Under the pieces are notes generated by a model that searched no databases, was not told the DNA's origin, and saw only the letters and a list, made by a program, of their open reading frames with translations. A DNA stretch of 64,000 nucleotides, taken from Erigeron canadensis (lineage: Eukaryota > Streptophyta > Magnoliopsida > Asterales > Asteraceae). The translations under genes were made by a program, and so were the position numbers. Each line of letters begins with the position of its first letter. Position 1 is the stretch's first letter. The DNA is taken from assembly GCF_010389155.1 (NCBI RefSeq), contig NC_057765.1, positions 8,494,001 through 8,558,000 of the forward strand, given 5' to 3'. Positions 21,031 to 31,639 of this stretch are shown one piece after another.

Positions 21031-23226
21031 GAGCATCGGCATTCAATGCAGTAATCTTGTCTACCAGCCAACCATATAAATAACCATGTCTATTCCCCTG
21101 GCTCTGGCAGATTTGCACCCTTCTTAATAGTTCATGCAGTTGGCAAGTTTCAACATAGTCAAGTCCAGGCACGTTTATAGCAGTAAATGCAGTTTGGAGA
21201 TCTTCATCAGTAGAGGGAACCTTGAGAGCTTTTAAAGAAACTGGATATCGAACACAAGGAACCCTGAAGAAATCCGGATGGTGCAAAGGAGGTACTTCCA
21301 TAATAATTTCATCATCAAATTCTTCTACCTCAATATAGATTGTTGTCTTAAGCTTTTGAATATGACAATATTGCACCCTTCGCTGAAGTTCATCATCATT
21401 TAGCTCAGTTGCATATTTTCCAAAGTGACCAATTTGTTCATGATTAGCTGTAGGCCTTGGAGAATAGTTGGGTGAGGGAGGCATATCATTTAAAGAAACC
21501 AGGGTATCCTTAAATTCAGTGGGAGGCGAGGAGATTAAGACATACCCCAAGTCTTTTGCCAAGAAACCACTGGTAATTACTTCTTCTTCACTTTCTTCTG
21601 CAACAGTAAGTTTGATTTCAGCATCATCATCTTAGAGATCAAACTCACTGCTCAGTTCTTCATCACTAATAATACTTGCTTCAAAAATATTGGTCTCGGT
21701 TCCTGCACTAACAGTTTCCGAGACACTTGTAGTAATAAAGGGGGTAAAGGAACCTGGTGCCTCAATCTCAGTGTGTTGTTCCACTGGGACATCATCGGCC
21801 GTAGAGGGTGTTGACTCTAGCATCACCTGTGATCTGGCTGCTGTCAACGACTCAGAAGGTATTTGACAAGAAGAGGAGGTATTTGGGGGTGGAGTTGGAC
21901 TTTGACCTCTAGTGGGTTGGGGTAACCCAATATGTTCACCAACCTCACCTAAAAAAGTTTGAGGTGGCTGCTTGCTGTTCCCTTTTAACTCGTCAACAGT
22001 CTGTTGGGAGACTGTTGATGGGATGGTTTGGGCACTAATGTCCTTGGGGGCTGAGGATGTCCTAACCTTTGGTTGGCCCTTTGATATACTCCGCTTACGT
22101 TTTGGGACGTCAGTGGAGGATGAAGATTGTAAAATTTGTGTTAAGGACGCTGCCTTAGATTTGCTTTTGGTCTTTGTAGAGGCTTTGGAGGTCGCTGGGG
22201 GGTTTATCAGCAAACCAGCCTCAGAAGGCATTTCAGTGTCCACAACGACCGTATCAGCCACTTCATCAGAAAGAAGTGCTACCTCCCGGTCGCTGTCTTT
22301 AGGGTATAAAGAGGAGTTTAGAGAGAAGAGTACCTCTTTCATATGTACAGTGAGACGAGCAACCAAGTGTTCAGCAAGTTGCTTGTAGATGTTGCTGCCG
22401 ACCCTTCTACTTGAATTGTGGCAGCATTTGGCAACTCATATTCATCACCCAGCACCTCTTTGAAGATAAAGGAGAAGATTCTCACAAAAGGCACAGTGTG
22501 AGATCTATTATTCAGGATGATCTTGTGTTTCATGTCGTTGAAGATCATCAAGGCATAATCGACAAATCTTCCTTCAACGAGAGCGTGGAAAATAGGCATC
22601 GAAGTTGTAGATGCCTGATTGTAGGATCCAGAGTTTCCACCCATACACTGGATCACATGAGTAAAGAGAACTCTCCAGATCCCAGGGAGATTTTGCTTCA
22701 GGGGATTGCTTGGGATCGCCGGAGGGTTCCTCAGATTATGATTGTACCCGATCAAAGGAAACCATGCCTTCCATTCATCATCACTGGCAGCTTTCACAAA
22801 TGCATTATCATTGGTTTCTTGTGGGAAGCGAAGAGTTTGACGTAAGGATGCCAGAGTAATGGTAATAGTTTTCGTCCCCTGTCGAACAGTGCCAAAGATA
22901 GTCTGGGTGGACTCATCAAAATTACATGTCCACCAGAACTCTCGAAGAAGATGAACGTAGATCTTCTCCGAATATGCCATTATGCAATAACTGGCAGGAG
23001 ATGCGTGGATGAAATCTAGCATTGGCTTATATCCTTTTGTGCCTTTTGGCACGTCAGACGAGCCGATATGATTGTTTGGTTTTACAACCATATCTGAAGC
23101 AGAGAAGGAGATTTTGGAAGATTTAATGATATTAGAAGAAGGGGAATAAGTAGAAGAGTTTAGATAAGATTTAGAGAGTTGTTCAGTGGCGGTGGAAGCA
23201 GATGGAGTTTCAGATGAGGAAGCCAT
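21031..23226 (-). pseudogene. Element B third ORF, proximal part
   Basis: It starts at an ATG (MASSSETPSAS) in the position after pol. The first 290 residues form a folded-looking region (KGYKPMLDFIHASPASYCIM; SLRQTLRFPQ). A frameshift near 22350 leads into a Ser/Thr/Pro-rich linker. A further in-frame TAA at about 21633 precedes a second compact region (ELLRRVQICQSQGNRHGYLY). The frame is cut by element C at 21036 and resumes at 7176. The whole ORF is about 1,360 codons. It belongs to a protein type common beside Sirevirus pol in composites, function unknown. I found no membrane segment. Confidence 0.72.
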
Positions 23227-24273
23227 TGAAGAGATTTGAAGAGAAAGTTAAGAAAAAGATGATGATGAAAGATTTGAGAGATTTAAAAGATTTGAGAGAA
23301 GATGAATAGTTATGAGAAGGCATGAAAGTGGAAAAATGAGTATGAGTTTGTATATATAGGGTATGGTCAAGGACCACGATTGGTCAAATGAAAAGACAGA
23401 TAGTTTTCTCTCTCCTCATTTTCAAACCGTGGGACAGCTGTTTTTAACAACTATCATATATATACGTATAAGACATATATATATATAAATTTCTTTTGTG
23501 AGTAACGTTTAAAGAAAGAAAAGTTTGTTCACAAATACTCGAGTGTGCGTCGTATGCGTCAGACAGAGCCAGTCAGTCAGATGCACAGTGACAGCCTCAA
23601 GTGGACGGGTGACGTACTCAAGAAAACAAGTGGGTGAATTTTAGTTTGAATTATAAAACATATGGTTCAAAAGAGTGCCACGTCACCAACATAGTTGCAT
23701 CCGAAATAGTTAGTTTCAGATGTAGTCCTATGTTTTATTTAATATCAAAAAGATATGTTTGATAATATTTTATTTATAAAATGCTTTAGCACCTCTTTTG
23801 AGAGAAGGATTTAATTTGGTGCTGAGACATAATTTTAGAGTATGAGGATCAGCGATCTTATGACTAACACAAGGTCGCTGATAAAACAGTTTTTGGCAAA
23901 TTGTCAGCCATCAACGGATTTTATAAGTCTTTACCAACAACCGTTTGCTGATGGACTAGATGAAGACTTTTAGCTCTTTATTGCTTTTATTTTGCTTTTT
24001 CCTAAAGCAACAAGGATCAACGGATTTTAGAAGTCTTTACCAATAACCATTTGCTATTGGACTAGATGGAAACTTTTGCCTATCCATTGCCTTTGTTTTG
24101 CTTTTTCCCAAAGAAACAGTGATCAATGGAGTTTAGAAGTCTTTACCAATAACCGTTTGCTATTGGAGTAGATGGAAACTTTTGGCTTTCCATTGCCTTT
24201 GTTTTGCTTTTTCCCAAAGCAACAGGGATCAGCGAGTAAGACAGACTCACTCGCTGAGTAGCAGACATGACAA
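23227..24273 (-). other. Element B spacer between pol and third ORF
   Basis: No gene is seen. A leader-like AT-rich part (23440-23780) precedes a threefold tandem repeat (23910-24230). Confidence 0.6.
23910..24230. repeat. Threefold repeat of about 106 bp with internal hairpin
   Basis: Units start near 23910, 24016 and 24122. Each contains GTCTTTACCAA and a CCAATA...TATTGG hairpin (CCAACA...TGATGG in the first), then TTTTGCTTTTTCC and AAAGCAAC. It lies just beyond the stop of the RNase H domain, so it would be in the 3' part of the gag-pol message or the leader of the third ORF. Confidence 0.8.
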
Positions 24274-27200
24274 TCATGTTGCTGATTCTCCATTCAGCAT
24301 TCCCAACTTGCTTACAAGCAGTTTGAATCTAGTTTCATCCAAGGGTTTAGTAAAGATGTCAGCTAATTGATCATCAGTTGGAATGAAATAGATTTCAACA
24401 TCTCCCTTCATGACATGATCACGAATGAAGTGATATCGAATATCAATATGCTTGGTTTTGGAGTGCTGAACAGGGTTGTGTGTAATAGCAATAGCACTTG
24501 TATTATCACACATGATTGGAATTTTAGAGTATTCCAGATCATAATCAGTGAGTTGATGCTTCATCCAAAGCATTTGGGCACAACAACTCGCTGCAGAGAC
24601 ATATTCTGCCTCAGCTGTGGAGATGGAGACTGTGTGTTGCTTTTTACTGGTCCAACTAGTTAGTCTTCCTCCTAGTAGTTGGCAACCACCACTGGTGCTT
24701 TTGCGATCAAGCATGCATCCAGCATAGTCAGAGTCAGAGAAGCCAACAAGATTAAAGTTGGAATCTCTAGGGTACCAAAGACCCAAGGTGGGTGTACCTT
24801 TAAGATATTTGAAGATTCGCTTTACAGCAAGGAGATGCGACTCACGTGGGGAAGCTTGATAGCGAGCACAGAGACATGTGGAAAACATAATGTTAGGGCG
24901 ACTCGCTGTGAGATACATGAGCGACCCAATCATGCCTCTATAATAAGTGGGATTCACATGCTTCCCATCGGGATCAGCATGAAGATTATTGGGAGGAGAC
25001 ATGGGAGTGACATGGGTGAAGTCAAATTTATGCAACATATCCCTAATATACTTTTCTTGATTGATGAATATTCCTGTGGGAAGTTGCTTAATTTGTAAGC
25101 CTAAGAAGAAGGTTAACTCACCCATCATACTCATCTCAAACGTACTTGACATAAGAGCACTAAACTTCTTACACAGCTTAGAGGAAAGGGAACCAAAGAT
25201 TATGCCATCGACATATATTTGAACATACAAAGCATGAGCTTTCTCTTTATAAATAAAGAGAGTGCTATCTATGGTTCCTCTATGAAAGCCATGGTCTAAA
25301 AGAAAGGTAGAGAGGGTATCATACCAGGCTCTGGAAGCCTGTTTGAGACCATAAAGAGCTTTATTGAGCTTGTAGACATAATGAGGATGCTTTGGATCCT
25401 CAAAACCAGGAGGCTGCTTGACATAGACCTCTTCATCAAGAGCACCATTTAGAAAGGCACTCTTGATGTCCATTTGATAGACAATGAAGCCTTTATAAGC
25501 AGCGTGAGCGAGAAAGAGGCGAATAGCCTCAAGACGAGCGACTGGGGCAAAGGTTTCATCATAGTCAATGCCTTCAGCTTGAGTATATCCTTGTGCCACC
25601 AGTCTGGCTTTGTTGCGAACAACAACACCAGCTTCATCCATTTTGTTCCTATAGACCCATCGAGTACCAATGGGTTCCTTACATGGAGGAGGAACCAGAA
25701 ACAAAACATGATTTCTTTCAAATTGTTTAAGTTCCTCTTACATGGCTTCAACCCAAGAGGGATCAGCCATTGCTTCTCCAATGTTAGAGGGAACAATTTG
25801 AGATAGAAAATTGATATATAGACAACTATTACTTGTCGCAGATCTGGTTTGGACACCACTGTTTGGATTTCCAAATACGTGGTTAAGTGGGATATCAGCA
25901 GTCCATTTAGGTGCAGGAGAGTGAATGGAAGAGTAGCTAGGCGCGGAAGATGAGGTGGAGATAGGATCACCAGTAACTATTGGATAGCTAGAGAGATCAA
26001 CAATTAAAGTTGGTTCAGGATTGCTGACAGGAGGGTCACTGAGAGTGACAAGTTCTTCTTGCTGAGGGTTGTCATCCTCAGCGTCTCCTAAATCAGGATT
26101 CGCTGAGGCATCATGAAAGACATCATCAACGATACTGTCAGTTTCCTAAACTACTTCAGGATAAGAGTTGCTGATGGAATCCTTTTGTATTGACCTAAGA
26201 AGAGGTTCAACTGAATCTATGGAATAGATATGAGAAGCGATGTGGTCAATACTTGGAGATACATTCAAAGATGGTTCAGCAGAGGGAATGTCAGCGACTG
26301 ATTGAGTAGCTGACATTTCAGGAGAATCAACGAGATCGCTGAGAATTTCATCAGCAAATGATTGTTTAGGAAGATCACTTAGAGTTGAACAACTTTCATC
26401 AAAAGTAACATGAATTGATTCATCAACCTTTTGAGTGCGAGTGTTAAACACTCTGAAAGCTTTGCTAATTGAGGAGTATCCCAAAAAGTAGCCATCATCA
26501 GCCTTGGGATTGAATTTTCCTAAGTGATCCTTATTATTAAGAATAAAGACGGGGCAACCAAAAGCATGGAAATACCCAATTTGGGGTTTCTTGCCCTTAA
26601 GAACTTCATAGGCAGTCTTATCATGTCGTTTGAGAATGAGACACCTATTTTGAGTATGACAAGCAGTGCTAACTGCTTCAGCCCATAATTTGCTTGGAAG
26701 AGAAGACTCACTGAGCATAGTTCTAGCAGCTTCAATGAGAGTTCTATTTCTCCTTTCAGCTACTCCATTTTGCTCAGGAGTACGAACAGAAGAGAAGTTT
26801 TGTGCAATCCATTGATCAGCACAAAAGCTTTCAAGAGTGCGGTTTCTAAACTCAGTGCCATGATCACTTTCTGAGTTCTTTAACACGAATGTTGTTGAGG
26901 TTTTCCATCTTTTTGACGAAATTAATGATTTCCTCAGCAGCATCACTCTTTGAATGAAGGAATATAGTCCAAGTATATCGTGAATATTCATCCACGATAA
27001 CTAGGGTGTATCTGCTGCCCCTTAGACTTTGAACATTTACAGGACCAAAGAGGTCCATATGAAGAAGATGGAAGCATCCATTTATTAAGTTGGCCTGTTT
27101 AGTTTTGAAGGTGGCTCGGTGGCTTTTACCTTTTTCACAGGCACCACACAGCCTGTTCTTCTCATAAGTGAGAGGAGGAAGGCCTCAAACAAGATTTTTC

Positions 27201-27692
27201 TTGGCAAGAGAGTTGATGGTTTTGAAGTTGACATGCGACATACGCTTATGCCACGACCAATTGATTTGAGATACATCTTTAGAAAAGAAACAAGTCTCGC
27301 TGTCAGTTTTAACAGGAGTGAAATCAACCAAATAAATATCTCTCTTTCTAGGAGCTATTAAGACTACCTCTTTGTCAATATTTACAACTGTGCCTTGATG
27401 CTTGTCAAGAATGACTTTGTAGTCAGCATCGTACAGTTGACTGATACTGATAAGATTGTGTTGTAAACCATTCACATAGGCAACCTTTGTGAATTTTATC
27501 AGCCCATTAGAGAGAGATCCATATCCTTCAGTTTGGCCAAATTGTGTTGTCACCAAACACTACTGTGGGACCATCAGTCTCCACGAAGTTATCCAGCAGG
27601 TCCTTGGATCCAGTCATGTGTTTTGAACATCCACTGTCCAAATACCACACTTCTTTTCCTTGCGAGGCCTGCATGGATAACAATAGAAGGAT
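24274..27692 (-). pseudogene. Element B pol: protease, integrase, RT, RNase H
   Basis: The protease motif WYLDSGCSKHMTG lies near 27640. A frameshift near 27545 follows it. The integrase has WHKRMSHVNF, VDEYSRYTW, a split region at about 26880, SDHGTEF and NGVAERRNRTL. RT starts after an in-frame TAA at about 25738 (a CAA-to-TAA type change before EELKQFERN). It holds [22 protein letters not shown] and [11 protein letters not shown]. The catalytic box reads YVDG instead of YVDD, which should abolish activity. RNase H ([16 protein letters not shown]) is intact to 24274. The Sirevirus-type order is gag-pol followed by a third ORF. Confidence 0.88.
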
Positions 27693-28551
27693 TTAGGTAG
27701 AAATATAGAAATCCCTGCTGATGTCATTATCAGCAGAGGATGAATAAGAGAGAAGAGAAGAATCATCATCAGTGGAAAAAGAAAGAGTGACTGAAGTATT
27801 AGCAGTTTCATCAACTGAAACTGTTTCAGTCAGTTGGTTAGTAGAAGGCATGTAACTTGTGGCTTCAACAGTATCTCCTTGATTGTTTGAGGAAGGAGTG
27901 ACAGAGTTTCCTGTGTCACGAATAACCAAGTTGCTAACTTGATTGTTATTTCCATATTCTACAAGGATACTGTCAGTACAATTGGAAATAATCTCTTGAG
28001 AAAAAGGAAAGGAGATACGTTGTGAGGCAATGAATTCAGCAATACTGCTTTCATTGAGAACAAAATTATTATTTGAATTTATGCTGGATTCTGCAAGAGG
28101 AGCTTGCATATTGATAGCAGGAGTATGAACAATAGAAGATGAAGGAGGATTTGGCTGGATGACAATTTCAGGAGGGTTTCTAGAGTTATTGTTAGTACAA
28201 TCAGCAGCGATGTGTCCTCTTTCACCATAAAGATAACACTTTCTACTTCTATTCTGATTTAGAGTCAGAAAATCCTTAAGTTGTGAGGATAGGTCATTAA
28301 CACGTGTGGTCAGCTCACAAATTTCAGGATTATTAGAGGAGGTTGATGTTGCACAAGAAGTCTTTTTCTTTTTTGATTTAAGAGAAGGAGACTTCTTTTG
28401 ATGCAGTATTTGTCCTTAGATTGAGTATTAGAAGAGGAAGGATCAAAGTGAGTCTGAGCAATTCGCTGACCTCCTTGTTGAGAAGGTCTAACCTGCTGAG
28501 CAGGTCTGGAATGCTGAGTCTCCAGAGGAGATTTTCCAGCTTGCTGCCCTT
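27693..28551 (-). pseudogene. Element B Gag C-terminal region
   Basis: This Ser/Thr/Asn-rich stretch links the zinc-knuckle Gag to the protease. A second, decayed knuckle (CYLYGERGHIAADC, second Cys lost) can be read near 28220. Frame changes occur between 28380 and 28551 and near 28110. The open piece at 27693-28109 has no catalytic motif. Confidence 0.65.
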
Positions 28552-30822
28552 CTAGTTGAGAAGGTCTGACCTGATGAACAGGTCTGAAGTGCTGGGAAAG
28601 AGGGGTTCCCTTAGGAATATAAATGAATTGGGTTGCTGATAGCGAGCATCAGCGAACTTAGTTCTCTTATTCATTAAGTGACCATGCATAGCAGCCTTTC
28701 TGCCAGCATGAGAAGATTTTGAATAGGAGGGTGAGAGCTGAGATGCAGGGTGTTCAGCAACTATAGAGGGAATGGAAGACTCAGCGGATTGACTGACAGG
28801 TGCAACTCGCTGAGGAGTACCGTAGTCATATGGAACAGCAACCTTGCTCCTTTTGAAAGGTTCAAATGCTTTAGACTGAACAGTCAGAAGCTGAGGAGCA
28901 ATAGGCCTGTAACCATCACTTGAAGGATTTCCTTCAAAGGTTTGGGAATATTGAATGTCGCCTTCATTTGGCATCATAACATTTATGGGATGATCAGGGA
29001 AGATTGATTTATCAACACTAGGAGAAGCAACAGCACTTGGAGGAATTCTTTCTTCAGCAGCAGGACTGGCACCAAAGTGATTGGTAACTAGGGCGCCAGT
29101 CTCATAATCTCCACCAATGATGGCTTTGATTTGAGTAGGAATCAGCTTGTTGAAGATTTGGTCATGAAGCTTGGAGGCTTTAGACCATGAGATAACAATT
29201 TTTTCAAAGTCAGCGACCTTATTTTTTAAATCTTCATTTGATTTTTGAAGATTGTGATTAAGAAGTTTTTGAGATTCAAGCTCAACATGGACATTTCTCA
29301 GGTTCTTGAGCTTGTCATTTTTATCACTTAGCTCAGCACTAACTGAGTTAAGCTTAGTCTGAAGATCAGCACGAATTGATTCAACAAATTGAATGTCACA
29401 AGTAAGCAACTCAAAAATTTCTGACTTACTTTCTTCGAAAGCAGAAGAAAAGTTGCATACCTTTTTGAGAGTGACATTCACCCACTGACTGGAACAGACT
29501 TGATCTTTTGTCAGTGCTTGATCACCAGCGAGTGCCATAAGGCAGATGGCATCAACATATTCATCCTCATCAGCTTTAGATTCATCAGAGTCTGCCCAGT
29601 CATGTTGTTCAGCAACAAGACTCTTAGCAGGAAGCTTAGCTTCCTCAACGTCAACCATCTTAGCACGAAGCTCATAGTACTTCTTTTTGTATTCATCAGC
29701 AGGCTTGACTGAGGAGGGTCTTGCTGAAGAGAAAGAAGAGGGCTTCGCTGCTTGCATGGATGGGATAGAAACATTGCATTCTTTTTGGTAGTGGCCTTTC
29801 CGACCACATCTCCAACACTCTTCTTGCGATTTGTCAACCACTAGTTTTTGAGAGAGGGTCGATTTGCGACTATTCCATTTTTTGGAATATCTCTTACCAG
29901 CGATAAAAGCAAATTGCAAGAAGTCTGAGAGCATTTCTTGTCTCTCCTCAATATCGAGGTCATTGACAAGATCTTGTAGATGAGATGGGGTAGAAGAGCT
30001 GCTGTTGACATGGATGGAGTCAACTTCAGCAGAGACCAGGGCAAGAGGGTCATGAGAATAAGAAACATTAGAAAGATAAGAAGAAGATGAGCCAGCATGC
30101 CTCTTGGATTCAGCTTCCGCTCTCAAGTTTTGAGCGAGGGCTCTCTCTTCAAATTGAAGAGTGCCATAAAGCGATTCCAAGTCATGCATCTTTAGTTGCT
30201 TGGTAGTGCGGAGTATCTGTCTTAAACCTTGCCAGTTAATTGGAAGGCTGTCAATGAACTTGTGGCATACTTCAAGCATATCATGCTCTATGCCAGCATT
30301 TGTCATATCATTCAAAAGACACTTGAAGCGATTGTAAGTGCCATCCAGATTCTCATTTGGAAAAGAAAAGAATCCTTCATAGGCACGTTTCAGATCTATC
30401 TTTTTAGTAGCAAGGACATCTTCCGTACCACCGAATCTGGTACAGAGATTGTCCCATACCTTTTTAGCAGAAGAAAGTTTAATGACAGATTTCATAATGT
30501 CATCAGGAAGAGTATTGATAATAAGGTTTCTTAATCTAGCGTCCAGATTAACAAGCCTGCGCTCGTCATCTGTCCATTGTACTTCTGGTTTAATGAGCTC
30601 AGTGACAATCTCAGGAGCATCAGTAGTGGCTCCTGGTGTCTTGGTGACCAGAATCGGTACATATGGACCTTTAGTTAAGATAGCCATTAAGTAAGGTTCA
30701 ACTCCTACAATATGCGAAAGCATTCTCTCCTTCCAAGATCCAAAATCATGAGATTCGAATCTTGGAGGAGTGGAGACATACCCAAAGTCTCTGGTATTAA
30801 CCAGAGTAGGGACTGCAGTCAT
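28552..30822 (-). CDS. Element B Gag, 756 residues
   Basis: The ATG at 30822 (MTAVPTLVNTRDFG) is chosen because upstream codons lie in the primer site and LTR and because element H starts the same way. The Gag core spans residues 1-270 (FGSWKERMLSHIVGVEPYL; VWDNLCTRFGGTEDV). The zinc knuckle CWRCGRKGHYQKEC is near residue 340. A coiled coil (about residues 500-570, NVHVELESQKLLNHNLQKS) and a Pro/Ser-rich tail follow. It is open throughout, unlike the pol behind it. It is the RNA-binding capsid protein of the element. Confidence 0.88.
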   Translation of the reverse strand: MTAVPTLVNTRDFGYVSTPPRFESHDFGSWKERMLSHIVGVEPYLMAILTKGPYVPILVTKTPGATTDAPEIVTELIKPEVQWTDDERRLVNLDARLRNLIINTLPDDIMKSVIKLSSAKKVWDNLCTRFGGTEDVLATKKIDLKRAYEGFFSFPNENLDGTYNRFKCLLNDMTNAGIEHDMLEVCHKFIDSLPINWQGLRQILRTTKQLKMHDLESLYGTLQFEERALAQNLRAEAESKRHAGSSSSYLSNVSYSHDPLALVSAEVDSIHVNSSSSTPSHLQDLVNDLDIEERQEMLSDFLQFAFIAGKRYSKKWNSRKSTLSQKLVVDKSQEECWRCGRKGHYQKECNVSIPSMQAAKPSSFSSARPSSVKPADEYKKKYYELRAKMVDVEEAKLPAKSLVAEQHDWADSDESKADEDEYVDAICLMALAGDQALTKDQVCSSQWVNVTLKKVCNFSSAFEESKSEIFELLTCDIQFVESIRADLQTKLNSVSAELSDKNDKLKNLRNVHVELESQKLLNHNLQKSNEDLKNKVADFEKIVISWSKASKLHDQIFNKLIPTQIKAIIGGDYETGALVTNHFGASPAAEERIPPSAVASPSVDKSIFPDHPINVMMPNEGDIQYSQTFEGNPSSDGYRPIAPQLLTVQSKAFEPFKRSKVAVPYDYGTPQRVAPVSQSAESSIPSIVAEHPASQLSPSYSKSSHAGRKAAMHGHLMNKRTKFADARYQQPNSFIFLREPLFPSTSDLFIRSDLLN

Positions 30823-30943
30823 AAAGAAAGATTTTAAGAAACGAAAAGAAAAAGAAAAAAAAAGTTTTGGATGCAGAAGATCAAAAGTAAAGAAAAGATC
30901 TTGCAAACTTTTACTCAGATCAGATTCGGTGTATCGAACCACC

Positions 30944-30956
30944 GCTCTGTTACCAA
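30944..30956 (-). other. Element B primer-binding site
   Basis: The minus strand reads TTGGTAACAGAGC, one change from the canonical TTGGTATCAGAGC, next to the 5' LTR end. Confidence 0.75.
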
Positions 30957-30957
30957 C

Positions 30958-31579
30958 TGAAAGTCCCAAGTTTGCAACGATCAAAACAGATTAAACTAGA
31001 TATGTAAGACAAGAAAGTAAACACGTTTAACCATATGTATATATTAATTAAACAGTGAATACATGGTTGGTTTAAGAAGAAGAAAAAGAAAATACTTGTT
31101 AAGTTTCTGACATACAAAAACTTAACTGTTCTACAATAGATGAAAGAACACACAAAGTGATAATTGCAGAACAACACCAATAAGAGTTGCGGCTAGGTCA
31201 AGTGATTCCTTATGTAGGCAGAGATGAGAATCACATGACAACCCAATAGATGTTGACACATGAAGGTTGTCAACCATCTATTGGAGGATGATTCAGATCT
31301 GCAGAGTTCTTCTTTCTTCATCTTGTTTGTTTCCCAAAACGGCATGAAAGAGAAACTTCTTAGTACTAAATCTGTACAAGGTCACATGGCTTCATCTTGA
31401 TCGTGCACCACGTGTCCTTGGGACCATCCTTCTTATCTTCATTTTCCCGCTCATATTTGACTTACAAAATACAACGGTGAGTCATTGAACTTATCCTTTA
31501 ACTCGAAGATAATATAGGTTGCTAAGAGCTCGTTGGTGAAGTGCCTCGCTGAGTCTCTCAGCGAATCCATGACTCAACA
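30958..31579 (-). repeat. Element B 5' LTR
   Basis: It matches the copy at 4512-5133 over its full 622 bp. The polymorphic sites include a small cluster at about 31520-31535. It ends against the duplicated AATTA, where element D's protease codons begin. Confidence 0.9.
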
Positions 31580-31639
31580 AATTATTTTCCTTTACTAAGC
31601 GTAAATCATGGGTTTATGACACTGGCTGTGGAACTCATA
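31580..31639 (+). pseudogene. Element D protease fragment between B and G
   Basis: Sixty bases encode RKSWVYDTGCGTH, the copia protease active-site region, in the frame that follows element D's gag after B is removed. Solo LTR G then cuts it within the codons after GTH. The protease resumes at 34859 with HICNELQAL. Confidence 0.85.

Larger units (their letters stand above)
4512..31579 (-). mobile_element. Element B: minus-strand Sirevirus-like copia element with third ORF, host of element C
   Basis: Two 622-bp LTRs (4512-5133 and 30958-31579) differ at about 16 positions by my hand count (about 97.4% identical). The element is flanked by AATTA at 4507-4511 and 31580-31584. Read on the minus strand, the order is LTR, primer site, long gag with zinc knuckle, protease, integrase, RT, RNase H, a long non-pol ORF, polypurine tract and LTR. 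With the nested 13.9-kb element C removed, B is about 13.2 kb, large for copia but usual for Sireviruses. Many stops and frameshifts, plus an altered RT active site, make it defective. Confidence 0.9.
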
